A stretch of 23,996 nucleotides of DNA from JAVBKX01 sp031553835. GTDB lineage: Bacteria > Bacteroidota > Bacteroidia > Bacteroidales > Azobacteroidaceae. The position numbers and the translations under genes are program-made. Shown piece after piece: positions 8,711 through 17,059 of the stretch. Below the pieces are notes generated by a model. The model worked only from the letters and a program-made list of their open reading frames with translations, searched no databases and was not told the origin of the DNA. Position 1 is the stretch's first letter. Each line of letters starts with the position of its first letter. The stretch spans positions 1 to 23,996 of the forward strand of contig JAVBKX010000036.1 in NCBI GenBank assembly GCA_031553835.1, read 5' to 3'.

Positions 8711-10936
8711 TCAATTCAGAACAAAACTTTCTTCAATGACCTGATCGGAGCTTCCTCCTACAAATACCTTGAATTCGCCTGGTTCTGTTCCCCAGCTATT
8801 ATCAGCACGTGTAAACGCTAAATCTTCCGGAGTGATGCTGAAAGTGACTTTGGCTGAATTTCCTTTAGGAATAAAGATTTTCCTGAATCCTTTCAGTTCT
8901 TTAACGGGACGGGTAACGCTGCCGACTAAATCTTGTATGTAGAGTTGTACTACTTCATTGCCATCATAATTGCCGGTGTTTTTCACTGTTACACTAATTT
9001 CCAGCTTTTTATCGGCCGACAATTCTTTGCTGCTGAGATGCAGTCCGGAATAATTGAAAGTAGTGTAACTCAATCCGTAACCAAATGCAAATAACGGAGA
9101 ATTTGGAACATCTAAATATTTGCTGGTATATTTTTCGGTTTCTTTCATCGGACGTCCGGTATGTTTCATGTTATAGAAAAGAGGAATTTGTCCTACATTT
9201 CTCGGGAAAGTAACCGGAAGTTTACCCGAAGGATTGTAAGCGCCTGACAGTACATCGGCTACCGCCGGTCCCGCTTGTGTTCCCGGAAACCAAATCTCCA
9301 GCATGGCATCGGCTAAGGCCACTTCTTTTTCGATTGTGAGCGGACGACCGTTGGCCAATAATACGACTACGGGTTTACCTGTCGATTTTAAAGCCGACAA
9401 TAATTCACTTTGAATCCCCGGAATATCGATATTTGCACGGGAAGCGGCTTCTCCGCTCATATTTCCTTTTTCACCCATTACCAACACAACAACATCCGCA
9501 TTGCGGGCTATGGCCAATGCATTTTCAAAGCTGCTTTTATCGGAAGTTTCCACATCGCAGCCTTTTACATAACTGACATTAGGAAATTGCGCTTTCATTC
9601 CTTCCAGAATAGTTGTTACCGAAGCAGCTTCTCCGGCGCCAAACCACGATCCGAGCATATCTTCTTTGCTATCGGCTAAGGCTCCGATAAGCGCTATTTT
9701 TTTGTCGGGCGATAATGGCAGTAATTGGTTGTCATTTTTCAGTAAAACGAATGATTTGCGAGCTGCGTCGCGAGCTTTTTCCAAATGATCGTTTGAAAAT
9801 ATCACTTCTTTTTCTAATGTTTCGTTGCAATAACGATAGGGATCGTCAAATAATCCTAACCGGAATTTCATGGCTAAAATGTAACGAACCGCATTGTCGA
9901 TTTTCTTCTCCGAAACTTTGCCTTCTTTTACTAATTCTACCAGATAATCGCCATAGGCCATACTTTGCATATCCATATCAACGCCTGCGTTAGCCGCTAA
10001 GGCCGCAGCGTCTTTTTTGTTTGCAACAATACCATGTTCGATCATTTCGTTGATAGAAGTATAGTCTGTTACCACAAATCCCTGAAAATTCCATTCTTTA
10101 CGCAAAATTTGATCTAACAGATATGAGTTGCCTGTTGCCGGAATTCCATCCAATTCGTTGAAAGAAGTCATGAAAGTTGCCACTCCTGCATCTACAGTGG
10201 CTTTGAACGGAGGAAGATATACATCTCTCAATACCCGGTCTGACATATCCACCGTGTGATAATCGCGTCCGGCCTGCGCCGCTCCATAAGCCGCATAGTG
10301 TTTGGCACAAGCCATCACTGTATTGATGTCGGCTAAATTGTCTCCCTGAAAGCCTTTTACGCGAACTTCCGCTATTTTACAACCTAAGTAGGTATCTTCC
10401 CCGGCGCCTTCGGAAATACGTCCCCAACGCGGATCGCGCGCAATATCGACCATCGGGGCAAATGTCCAGTGCAATCCGGCGGCGGCGGCTTCAATGGCCG
10501 ATACCCGGGCACCGGTTTCAATGGCTTCCAAATCCCAACTGGCCGATTCACCCAATGAAATGGGGAAAATGGTTTTATATCCGTGAATAACATCATATCC
10601 GAAGAGTAGTGGAATTTTCATCCGGGTTTCTTCCATTGCTATTTTTTGAAGCGAACGGGTATAAGCGGCTGTGTGGGCATTGAAAATATTGCCTGCTTTG
10701 CCTGCTTTAATTAACTCCAGATAATCGCTTCGCAATGTCGGGCCGGTTACTACCCAATCGCTGGTAAGTAAATTCATCTGACCTACTTTTTCTTCCAATG
10801 TCATCAATTTCAATACTGAATCAACCCGATTCATTAATCCGGCATCATCATTCCATGGTGTATCCGCCGTTTTCTTCTCGTTGGAGCAAGAAAAAAATAA
10901 TCCCATTAACAAGCTTAATAATACAATACGTTTCAT
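8711..10936 (-). CDS. GH3 beta-glucosidase lipoprotein (likely beta-1,2-gluco-oligosaccharide specific)
   Basis: This 741-residue BglX-like enzyme releases glucose from the non-reducing end of beta-gluco-oligosaccharides. Residues 1-17 are a lipoprotein signal ending FFSC, with acylated Cys17 followed by SNEKK. The TIM-barrel domain (about 35-370) has KHYAAYG (212-218) and the nucleophile Asp291 in GFVVTDY. The alpha/beta sandwich domain (about 395-600) carries the candidate acid/base Glu496 in MSGEAASR. A C-terminal fibronectin-III-like domain (about 650-730) ends the protein, so architecture is complete. GH3 specificity cannot be read from these motifs. Assignment to sophorose-type substrates rests on the two GH144 genes upstream and on a known Bacteroides GH3 with that activity. 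It is the last gene of the PUL and probably periplasmic. Confidence 0.9.
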   Translation of the reverse strand: MKRIVLLSLLMGLFFSCSNEKKTADTPWNDDAGLMNRVDSVLKLMTLEEKVGQMNLLTSDWVVTGPTLRSDYLELIKAGKAGNIFNAHTAAYTRSLQKIAMEETRMKIPLLFGYDVIHGYKTIFPISLGESASWDLEAIETGARVSAIEAAAAGLHWTFAPMVDIARDPRWGRISEGAGEDTYLGCKIAEVRVKGFQGDNLADINTVMACAKHYAAYGAAQAGRDYHTVDMSDRVLRDVYLPPFKATVDAGVATFMTSFNELDGIPATGNSYLLDQILRKEWNFQGFVVTDYTSINEMIEHGIVANKKDAAALAANAGVDMDMQSMAYGDYLVELVKEGKVSEKKIDNAVRYILAMKFRLGLFDDPYRYCNETLEKEVIFSNDHLEKARDAARKSFVLLKNDNQLLPLSPDKKIALIGALADSKEDMLGSWFGAGEAASVTTILEGMKAQFPNVSYVKGCDVETSDKSSFENALAIARNADVVVLVMGEKGNMSGEAASRANIDIPGIQSELLSALKSTGKPVVVLLANGRPLTIEKEVALADAMLEIWFPGTQAGPAVADVLSGAYNPSGKLPVTFPRNVGQIPLFYNMKHTGRPMKETEKYTSKYLDVPNSPLFAFGYGLSYTTFNYSGLHLSSKELSADKKLEISVTVKNTGNYDGNEVVQLYIQDLVGSVTRPVKELKGFRKIFIPKGNSAKVTFSITPEDLAFTRADNSWGTEPGEFKVFVGGSSDQVIEESFVLN

Positions 10937-11100
10937 ATTTTCTTTGTTTAATTTTTTTATCTCTTCACACCTCTTCCCCCGCCTTCCCCATAAGGGAAGG
11001 AGCTAATTGGGCTGATATTTATAAAATACTCCTATTCAGTTGAAATAAAAAATCAATCCGCGTTTTTCTGGGTACTTCGTGTCATCAGTGTTCTATTGAT
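10937..11100. other. GH144-GH3 junction with small hairpin
   Basis: No gene is seen. A 7-bp stem CCTTCCC/GGGAAGG (10982-10988 with 10994-11000) sits in a pyrimidine/purine-rich patch. Bases 11055-11095 resemble half of the kind of intergenic repeat seen intact at 12415-12500. No promoter with a clear -7 box for the GH3 gene was found, so read-through from the upstream gene is likely. Confidence 0.4.
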
Positions 11101-12396
11101 CTATTTTAAATGCTGACTCTCAAACCCCAATCTTCTCAATCCTTTCTGCACATCGGGATGACTCATAAACAGGTTCCAAAGCAATTGCGACCTGTAATTT
11201 TCGATCATCACAATAATTGGCCCCTGATCGATGGCTAAATACGATTGGGCAAACCAATTTTCTGTTGGGTTAAAAGCATCTTTAAATCCGTATTCTCCCC
11301 ATAAATTCTCTCCTAAATCGTAATAAAAATGCTTTAATGCCTGCATGGAATATTCCGGCGTATAAGGAAAAGCTGAAAGCGCCGCTGTGGGAGTAATGGT
11401 TCCATTATCGTTGGTCGGCGATTGCGCACTGTATCCTTTAGGATTATCAGAAGCTGTCAGCCCCCAACAATTTGCACCATATCCCTGCCATTGCTTGGGG
11501 TTATCGACACAATACTCCCGGTTGATTTTTGTATGGGCTGCATTTTGTTCCCAATAATCGGCATATTGATCTTTTAATCCTCTCGGATCAAGTCCTAAAA
11601 ACGAATAATGGCTGAAAAATAAAGGTCCGCCATATTCAAATCCCAATGGCAAACGGATGTCATAATATTCTTTTCCGTTAATAAAATGATTGCTGTTGGT
11701 CCATCCTTCATGATATACTTCCGGTCGGATTGGATAAGTAGGAGATGCGGCTGAAAGGATATAGGTAATTAAACATTCATCCCAACCCCGGATCGGATGA
11801 TTCATTTCCCAGCCAAAGTCGGGCGACCAATGCCAGTATAATTGATTTTTGCCTTCTTGAGTGTACCAGTTCCATTCAACCGATCTCCATATCTTATCAA
11901 TAATGGTACGTAATTCCTGTTCTTTTTGTGTGTTCCTGTTGTAATACTGATGCGCAGTCAATAGTCCTTCCAACAAAAATGCGGTCTCCACCAGATCGCC
12001 TCCATTGTCTTTTTCACTGAAATGAAACGCTTTCCCCGTTTCTCCATTCAACCAGTGGGGATAAGCTCCGTGGAAACGGACTGCGGTTGTATCTAAGAAA
12101 TGCGCAATTTTCAACATTCTGTCCACAGCAGCTTCCCGGTCGATAAAACCTCGTTCCACACCGGCAATGATTGCCATAATGCCAAAACCCGATCCGCCGG
12201 TGGTGGAGACTTCATGTCCATAATCGGCGGTTATGTTGCTCCGTTCCCGCGCCAAACCACTGAATGGATCAGCAAAATCCCAAAAATATTTCAAAGTCTG
12301 GCGTTGAACAATGTCCAACAACTCATCATCTGTTTGTGATTTCAGATTACACGCAAACAGCAATACTATGGTTAAAAAAGCAAGAAACTGTTTCAT
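11101..12396 (-). CDS. GH144-type endo-beta-1,2-glucanase lipoprotein (single-domain)
   Basis: The 431-residue protein is a lipoprotein (signal ending LFAC, Cys16) with only the (alpha/alpha)6-barrel of the PF10091 glucoamylase-like family, to which GH144 belongs. Visible conserved segments are TTGGSGFGIMA (about 65-75), DNGGDLVETAF (130-140), YWHWSPDFGW (187-196), RGWDECL (203-209), YGGPLFFSHYSFLGLDP and CWGLTAS. Asp134/Glu137 and Glu207 have the same spacing as the acidic residues implicated in catalysis in the Chitinophaga GH144 enzyme, as I recall them. The residues after Cys16 (NLKSQT) are not acidic, unlike the first paralogue, which suggests a periplasmic position. It would shorten beta-1,2-glucan imported by the SusCD pair before the GH3 enzyme finishes it. 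Activity on another linkage is possible. Confidence 0.85.
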   Translation of the reverse strand: MKQFLAFLTIVLLFACNLKSQTDDELLDIVQRQTLKYFWDFADPFSGLARERSNITADYGHEVSTTGGSGFGIMAIIAGVERGFIDREAAVDRMLKIAHFLDTTAVRFHGAYPHWLNGETGKAFHFSEKDNGGDLVETAFLLEGLLTAHQYYNRNTQKEQELRTIIDKIWRSVEWNWYTQEGKNQLYWHWSPDFGWEMNHPIRGWDECLITYILSAASPTYPIRPEVYHEGWTNSNHFINGKEYYDIRLPLGFEYGGPLFFSHYSFLGLDPRGLKDQYADYWEQNAAHTKINREYCVDNPKQWQGYGANCWGLTASDNPKGYSAQSPTNDNGTITPTAALSAFPYTPEYSMQALKHFYYDLGENLWGEYGFKDAFNPTENWFAQSYLAIDQGPIIVMIENYRSQLLWNLFMSHPDVQKGLRRLGFESQHLK

Positions 12397-12414
12397 TTTA
12401 ATGTATGATCTTAG

Positions 12415-12500
12415 AATGGAACACGGATGACACGGATTAAGCGGATCTTAAAATATAATTCCGCGGAAATCCGCCTAATCCGCTTCATCCGTGTTCCATT
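12415..12500. repeat. Long inverted repeat between PDE and GH144 genes
   Basis: Outer arms of 15 bp are perfect (12415-12429 with 12486-12500). Inner arms GGATTAAGCGGAT (12434-12446) and ATCCGCCTAATCC (12469-12481) match at 12 of 13 positions. The loop is AT-rich with a CCGCGG. The right end lies 11 bases from the PDE stop codon, and the left end is 18 bases upstream of the next gene's start. It resembles dispersed intergenic palindromes built from ATCCGTGT and ATCCGC words. Confidence 0.85.
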
Positions 12501-12511
12501 ATTGTTAGTTT

Positions 12512-14191
12512 TCAAAAATTCACTAATGGTTTTCCGTCCCAACTATATTCTGATTTGATTTCCAAACCTAAAAATGAGAAAATAGTTGCCGGAACATTGT
12601 ACAAATAAGGCGCATCGTTGAAATCGACTTCTACTCCGGTAGTCAGTGCGACATCTGGTTTACCCATAGCTCCGAGAAGCGTTGTGCCTTTGAAATTTCC
12701 GGGATTGTAGATAATCAATTTCGCGATATCCGGATGTTGATTGTCCAATACTTTATTGCTGTAAGCGGAAATGGAGGATGCATCTACCGCACCACTGAAA
12801 ATACGTAATTCTTTCACCCCGCCATTAAATGAACTTCCATACGAACCGGTTCCATCTTGTGCAATATGAAACGGTAATGCGGAAACCAAAGATCCTATAT
12901 TGGCAATAGATGATGCGGAAGTATTCCCATTATCCGAATCGGTCGTTTTCAAAATGCCATCGACATACACTTTGGCTACTTGTGTTGTTCTATCGACAAC
13001 AAGTGATACATGATGCCATGCTTTATCTGCCAATACATCAGAGAACCGCATATCCAAACGGTTTCTGTCGGTATCAGCGATATTGACTAACAATTGTCCC
13101 ATACTGCGGCTCACAAAGGTGATTCCAGGATTTGCACCACTATCCCAATCTTTGTTTCCGAAGAAAGAAGGATCTTCGCTGTTTACTGCGTCGAGTTTTA
13201 CATCCATTTCGATAGTAAAACTCTTATCGGCAGCAAATTCCGATTCAAGTAACGAGGGTAATGCCCCATATACTCCATTTTCATAAACTACAAAACCATC
13301 AGAGGAACGAATAGGGCTGGGAGTAAATGAGGGAGGTGTATTTACCAGCTTAGGCTCAATATTTTTATTATTCAAAATGATAAAAGCATTTTGTTCCTCA
13401 TAAGAAGCGGCGCCATGCCCTCCGGCTTCCGTGCCTCCGTGGTCGGTAACTACCGCAATCAACCAGTTTTCTTTATTGTATTCGGAACGGGCTTTCACTG
13501 CTGCCACTAATCTACCTACGCGGGCATCTGCCACTTTTACTGCATTGGCATATTGCGGTGTCGCGATACCAAAGCCGTAATCATGTCCGGCATGATCCAC
13601 ATCATCAAAATGTAAAAACATCAACTCGGGAGCGTCTGCACGTTGTAATTCTGCGATCGCACTATCTTCCACCACCTGATCCGAACCGTTTACCTGTTTG
13701 GTTACCTCTTCATTTTTAATGATATAGGTATTGATAGGGGTCCATTGAACAAATGAACAGGTACGCCATCCCGGTTCTTCCTGTTTCACATATTTGAATA
13801 GCGAAGGATAAGTTGCCAATTGGGTGTTTGTAAACTCGTTGTTCACAACATGATGTTTTTCCACACTTGTTCCGGTGAGTAATCCAGACCAACCTGTGGC
13901 GCTCCAGGTAGGGATTTCTGCTATTGCATTGGTTGCCGCCCACGACTGTTGCACCAATTGGTAAAGATTGGGCATATTTTCTTCTGTTATGGAACTTGGC
14001 ATACAGCCATCTATTCCTATATACAAAACTTTATTGAGCCCGTTTTCACGGGGAATAGTGTCTGTCGGAATAGTGTCTGTCGGAATAGTGTCTTCGTCAT
14101 CTATTTTGGATGGATCTTCGTTACAAGCAGTTGTAGCGAAACATATTGTTGCTGAAAAGGCAAATAATAAGCTATAAAAGAATGGTTTCAT
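12512..14191 (-). CDS. Type I phosphodiesterase/alkaline-phosphatase-fold lipoprotein with inserted LamG domain
   Basis: This 559-residue enzyme belongs to the nucleotide-pyrophosphatase/phosphodiesterase group (PF01663). A lipoprotein signal ends TTAC (Cys23) and is followed by acidic residues (NED, later DDED), suggesting surface exposure. Next comes a DTIPT-repeat linker (34-47). Metal ligands can be read: Asp61 in YIGIDGC, Asp198 and His202 in DVDHAGH, Asp249-His250 in TDHGG and His258 in GGHG. Ser97 in PTWSATGW aligns with the nucleophile Thr of NPP enzymes. Residues about 295-490 form a LamG/concanavalin-like domain. The chain then returns to a typical phosphatase ending (YNVPATIFSFLGL, then DGKPL). 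It sits between two GH144 genes. The substrate is unknown; I infer removal of phosphodiester decorations such as phosphoglycerol from beta-1,2-glucans. A nucleotide or lipid phosphodiesterase remains possible. Confidence 0.82.
   Translation of the reverse strand: MKPFFYSLLFAFSATICFATTACNEDPSKIDDEDTIPTDTIPTDTIPRENGLNKVLYIGIDGCMPSSITEENMPNLYQLVQQSWAATNAIAEIPTWSATGWSGLLTGTSVEKHHVVNNEFTNTQLATYPSLFKYVKQEEPGWRTCSFVQWTPINTYIIKNEEVTKQVNGSDQVVEDSAIAELQRADAPELMFLHFDDVDHAGHDYGFGIATPQYANAVKVADARVGRLVAAVKARSEYNKENWLIAVVTDHGGTEAGGHGAASYEEQNAFIILNNKNIEPKLVNTPPSFTPSPIRSSDGFVVYENGVYGALPSLLESEFAADKSFTIEMDVKLDAVNSEDPSFFGNKDWDSGANPGITFVSRSMGQLLVNIADTDRNRLDMRFSDVLADKAWHHVSLVVDRTTQVAKVYVDGILKTTDSDNGNTSASSIANIGSLVSALPFHIAQDGTGSYGSSFNGGVKELRIFSGAVDASSISAYSNKVLDNQHPDIAKLIIYNPGNFKGTTLLGAMGKPDVALTTGVEVDFNDAPYLYNVPATIFSFLGLEIKSEYSWDGKPLVNF
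14052..14096. repeat. 15-bp tandem repeat in the PDE linker
   Basis: Three near-perfect copies of GGAATAGTGTCTGTC (the last diverges at its end) encode the repeated DTIPT linker just after the lipid anchor. Copy-number change would lengthen or shorten the tether without breaking the frame. Confidence 0.85.
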
Positions 14192-14210
14192 TTAAAAATT
14201 AATTTATGTT

Positions 14211-14277
14211 GATGAAATTGACATCAGCTATCCCCCCTTGGAGGGGGCAGGGGGAGGAGTTGATATACAATTTCATC
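14211..14277. repeat. Inverted repeat with C/G-rich core between GH144 and PDE genes
   Basis: Perfect 10-bp outer arms (14211-14220 with 14268-14277) enclose a partly paired inner stem, ACATCAGC against GTTGATAT. The core has CCCCCC facing GGGGG tracts. It occupies most of the 102-bp gap and starts 20 bases upstream of the PDE start codon. Confidence 0.75.
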
Positions 14278-14293
14278 TTTTGTTCTCTAAATT

Positions 14294-15982
14294 TTATTTA
14301 CTAATATTAAATCCTAATTTTTGCAATCCGTTTTGTACTTCGGGTGCAGACATAAATAACTCCCATAATAAACCGGTGCGATGATTTTCAATCATACAGA
14401 CAATGGGTAATTGGTCGATCGCCAGATAATTGGGCGATACCCAATTTTTACTCAAATCAAAGGCGTCATAAAATCCATAACGGTCGTCATTCCAAATTTT
14501 ATTTCCTAATTTGTAATAAAAGAAACGCAAGGCCTGCATCGATTCTTCCGGTGTATAAGGCATGGAAGAAAGCGCGGCGGTAGGCGCAATCGTACCACGA
14601 TCGTTGGCAGGAGAGGAGGCTGTATATCCATCAGGTATTTGACTGGCTGTCAATCCCCAGCAATCGGCGCTGTATCCGGTATATTTTTTAGGATTCTCGA
14701 TACAGTATTGCCTGTTGATCCATGTGTGATGCTGGTTTTGCTCCCAATAATCGGCATATTGATCGCTCAATCCTTTCGGATTCAATCCAATGAAAGAATA
14801 ATGGGCAAAAAACAGGGGACCTCCGTAATTTTCTCCCAACGGAAGAGTGATGCCATAGAATTGTTTTCCATTCCGCATGTTTCCGTTTCTTGCCCATCCT
14901 TGTGTATATACCGGCAAATCTATTGTGTGTGTGGGCGATCCGGCGGCTAAAAGATATACCATCAGCGATTCGTTCCATCCCTGAATTTTCATGTTCATGT
15001 CCCATCCGTAGTTGGGCGACCAATGCCAGTACAGCACATTTTGGCCATTTTGTCTAAACCAATCCCATTCCACATTATTAAATAGTGCAGTAATACTATT
15101 CCTTAATGCTGTTTCCTCGGGGTTATTGAGGGCAAAATATTGCCGGGCAATAATTAATCCTTCCATCAGGAAAGCTGTTTCCACCAAATCAGCGCCATTG
15201 TCTTTTGTGCCGAAAGGAATTATTTTTCCCGTTTCTCCGTTAATCCAATGCGGAAAAGCGCCATGGAAACGATCGGTAGTTTCAGCAGAAAGAAATTGCG
15301 TAATTTTTTGCATCCGGGCCAAACCAGCGGCGCGGGTAATAAAGCCTCGTTCGATAGCCACAGGAATAGCAGCAATACCAAAGCCACTGCCTCCAATCGT
15401 TGCAATTTCGTTGCCATGTCCGGTACCTTCGTGAGCCAGCCCGGAAATAGCATAGGGTTTATATTCCCAAAAATAATTAAATGCCGCACGTTGTACTTTG
15501 GTCAGCAATTCTTCGTCGGAAACAGGGGGATATTTATCAGTCGAATCGATGACTGTTACAAAAGTACCTGTGTAAACATTTACTACATTTCCTCCTTTGG
15601 AATTAGTACCCTGGGGAATATTGATTTTATATGATGTCAGCGTTTTGGGCTGAGTAGTAACGTCGCATTGAATAGTTTTGTTATCCACAAAATAATAATC
15701 AAAATCCAAGCCGCCGGAAAGTTGGACGGTTTCTTTGGTAAAACAATCAGGATCGATGTCCTGAGATAATACGATTTTGAGTTGAGGATTGGGAGAAATG
15801 GGAATATTGTTGAGAGTTTGGCTATAAGGTAAATACATGTTGTTTACCAATACGCTGTCGATAATGATTTTGTTGTTGGTAGGGATTGGATCGTTGTCGT
15901 CGTTGTTGCAAGATGAAAATAGAAATGACGACAGGCTTACTGCCACAAACGGAAAAATAATATATTTCAAAATTTTGTTCAT
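14294..15982 (-). CDS. GH144-type endo-beta-1,2-glucanase with N-terminal Ig-like domain, surface lipoprotein
   Basis: The start is taken at the ATG at 15982; the frame opens six codons earlier with a GTG inside a hairpin, but the ATG gives a clean lipoprotein signal (ending FSSC, Cys25), and the product is 562 residues. NNDDND follows Cys25, an acidic stretch typical of surface-exported Bacteroidota lipoproteins. Residues about 38-147 form a Big_5-like Ig domain. The catalytic PF10091/GH144 domain runs from about 155 to the end, with DNGADLVETAF (261-271), YWHWSPNYGW (318-327) and QGWNESL (334-340). Asp265, Glu268 and Glu338 keep exactly the spacing seen in the second paralogue. It likely cuts long beta-1,2-glucan at the cell surface to make oligosaccharides for the SusCD importer. 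Another beta-glucan linkage cannot be excluded. Confidence 0.87.
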   Translation of the reverse strand: MNKILKYIIFPFVAVSLSSFLFSSCNNDDNDPIPTNNKIIIDSVLVNNMYLPYSQTLNNIPISPNPQLKIVLSQDIDPDCFTKETVQLSGGLDFDYYFVDNKTIQCDVTTQPKTLTSYKINIPQGTNSKGGNVVNVYTGTFVTVIDSTDKYPPVSDEELLTKVQRAAFNYFWEYKPYAISGLAHEGTGHGNEIATIGGSGFGIAAIPVAIERGFITRAAGLARMQKITQFLSAETTDRFHGAFPHWINGETGKIIPFGTKDNGADLVETAFLMEGLIIARQYFALNNPEETALRNSITALFNNVEWDWFRQNGQNVLYWHWSPNYGWDMNMKIQGWNESLMVYLLAAGSPTHTIDLPVYTQGWARNGNMRNGKQFYGITLPLGENYGGPLFFAHYSFIGLNPKGLSDQYADYWEQNQHHTWINRQYCIENPKKYTGYSADCWGLTASQIPDGYTASSPANDRGTIAPTAALSSMPYTPEESMQALRFFYYKLGNKIWNDDRYGFYDAFDLSKNWVSPNYLAIDQLPIVCMIENHRTGLLWELFMSAPEVQNGLQKLGFNISK

Positions 15983-15996
15983 CAATTTTTTTATTA

Positions 15997-16036
15997 GCAC
16001 ACGGAGTACATATTGTGTTTTATGTATTCCGTGTGC
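15997..16036 (-). promoter_or_regulatory. Hairpin in the 5' leader of the first GH144 gene
   Basis: Arms of 15 bp (15997-16011 with 16022-16036) differ at one position. In the minus-strand RNA the hairpin ends 14 bases before the start codon. It could act on translation initiation, or protect an RNA end after processing. The same 103-bp gap also has a 7-bp CATTTTC/GAAAATG stem at about 16059-16077. Confidence 0.7.
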
Positions 16037-16085
16037 AGTTTTGTTTTATCTCTTATTCATTTTCGTTGAAAGAAAATGTGTCAAA

Positions 16086-16964
16086 TTAATCATTAAGTTG
16101 AGTCGCCTCAGCATAATAGAGATCTCCTACTTCGCTATCCGTCAAAGATCTGTCGTACAAACGGACTTCATCCAAATTTCCAGAATAAATATTATCCATC
16201 CAAGTATCTGTCGATGTTCCCAATGCTTTCTTTTCAAAAATACCAAAATATAACTTAGTCATATTGATTAACTTTAAGTCTCCTAATAATGGTTGATCGG
16301 GAGGAGTGCCTCCATCTCCATAGCGAACATTGTCTGCAACAAATTTTCCATCAACAAAAATTCTAAAAGCTGATGTAGCATTGTCATACATACAAACTAA
16401 ATGAATCCATTTATTTGCAGGAAATTTAATACTAGAATAGTCCCATCCTTGTCCTTTCCAATTTTTTGCATCACTATATAAATAGTTTTTTATACGAAGA
16501 GTATCTGAAGGTGAATCTATGTCTTGTAAACCTACAACGATACTTCCCATATTAGGATCTCCTCCATTTGCTTGCATAAATATACATGCTCCAAGCGGAG
16601 AAAAAAGTTGAGGAGACTTAACCCACATTGACACAGTGTATGCTTTTGCATCTTTCAACTTGTCATTACTTAATAAGTTGTAAGATAACCAAGCAGTGGA
16701 GCTACCTTGATATGCTTTTCCTCTTCTACCATCGATAAAGGTTACACCATGATTGTCAGCAGTTCTAGAACTAATCATTTCATTTGTGTTTCCATCAAAA
16801 GGAAAATAAGCTATCAAGTTACTTTCCGCAATGGAGCTAGGATCAATTTTACCATTGCCATTTCCTCCATTATCATCATCATCATCGCTGCAAGAAGCAA
16901 ACATAAAACCGCCAATAATTGCGGCACATGTTAAATACACAAATTTTAAAAACTTTTTTTTCAT
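16086..16964 (-). CDS. LamG-domain surface lipoprotein, candidate surface glycan-binding protein
   Basis: The start at 16964 (MKKKFLKFVY) is chosen over an upstream in-frame ATG at 16991 because it begins a standard lipoprotein signal ending FASC (Cys25). SDDDDDNGG follows, a strong surface-export signature. The remaining 250 residues are one LamG/concanavalin-A-like jelly roll: LIAYFPFDGNTNEM at its start, VSMWVKS, KWIHLVCMYD, FRIFVDGKFV, and a closing GNLDEVRLYDRSLTDSE. No catalytic motif is visible. Its place directly after susD is where SusE/SusF-type glycan-binding proteins are usually encoded, so I infer substrate capture at the outer surface. LamG domains can also bind proteins, so this is an inference from position. 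The PDE gene in the same locus carries a related fold as an insertion. Confidence 0.8.
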   Translation of the reverse strand: MKKKFLKFVYLTCAAIIGGFMFASCSDDDDDNGGNGNGKIDPSSIAESNLIAYFPFDGNTNEMISSRTADNHGVTFIDGRRGKAYQGSSTAWLSYNLLSNDKLKDAKAYTVSMWVKSPQLFSPLGACIFMQANGGDPNMGSIVVGLQDIDSPSDTLRIKNYLYSDAKNWKGQGWDYSSIKFPANKWIHLVCMYDNATSAFRIFVDGKFVADNVRYGDGGTPPDQPLLGDLKLINMTKLYFGIFEKKALGTSTDTWMDNIYSGNLDEVRLYDRSLTDSEVGDLYYAEATQLND

Positions 16965-17059
16965 GATTTCAAAAATTAAAAAATTAGACAAAAAATTATT
17001 ATAACTAGCATTGTGCTATTGAATAGCCATTTTTTTGATTTGAATAATTTAAAAATAAA

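Noticed and set aside
8621..8821. Open frame encoding repeated LY-x-AP-x-TLY
   Set aside because: It is a by-product of the heptanucleotide repeat array and runs antisense into the GH3 gene.
15983..16000. GTG start of the first GH144 gene
   Set aside because: It lies in the leader hairpin, and the ATG at 15982 begins a normal lipoprotein signal.
16965..16991. Upstream ATG for the LamG lipoprotein
   Set aside because: It would place nine residues, MSNFLIFEI, ahead of a standard Lys-rich signal peptide start.
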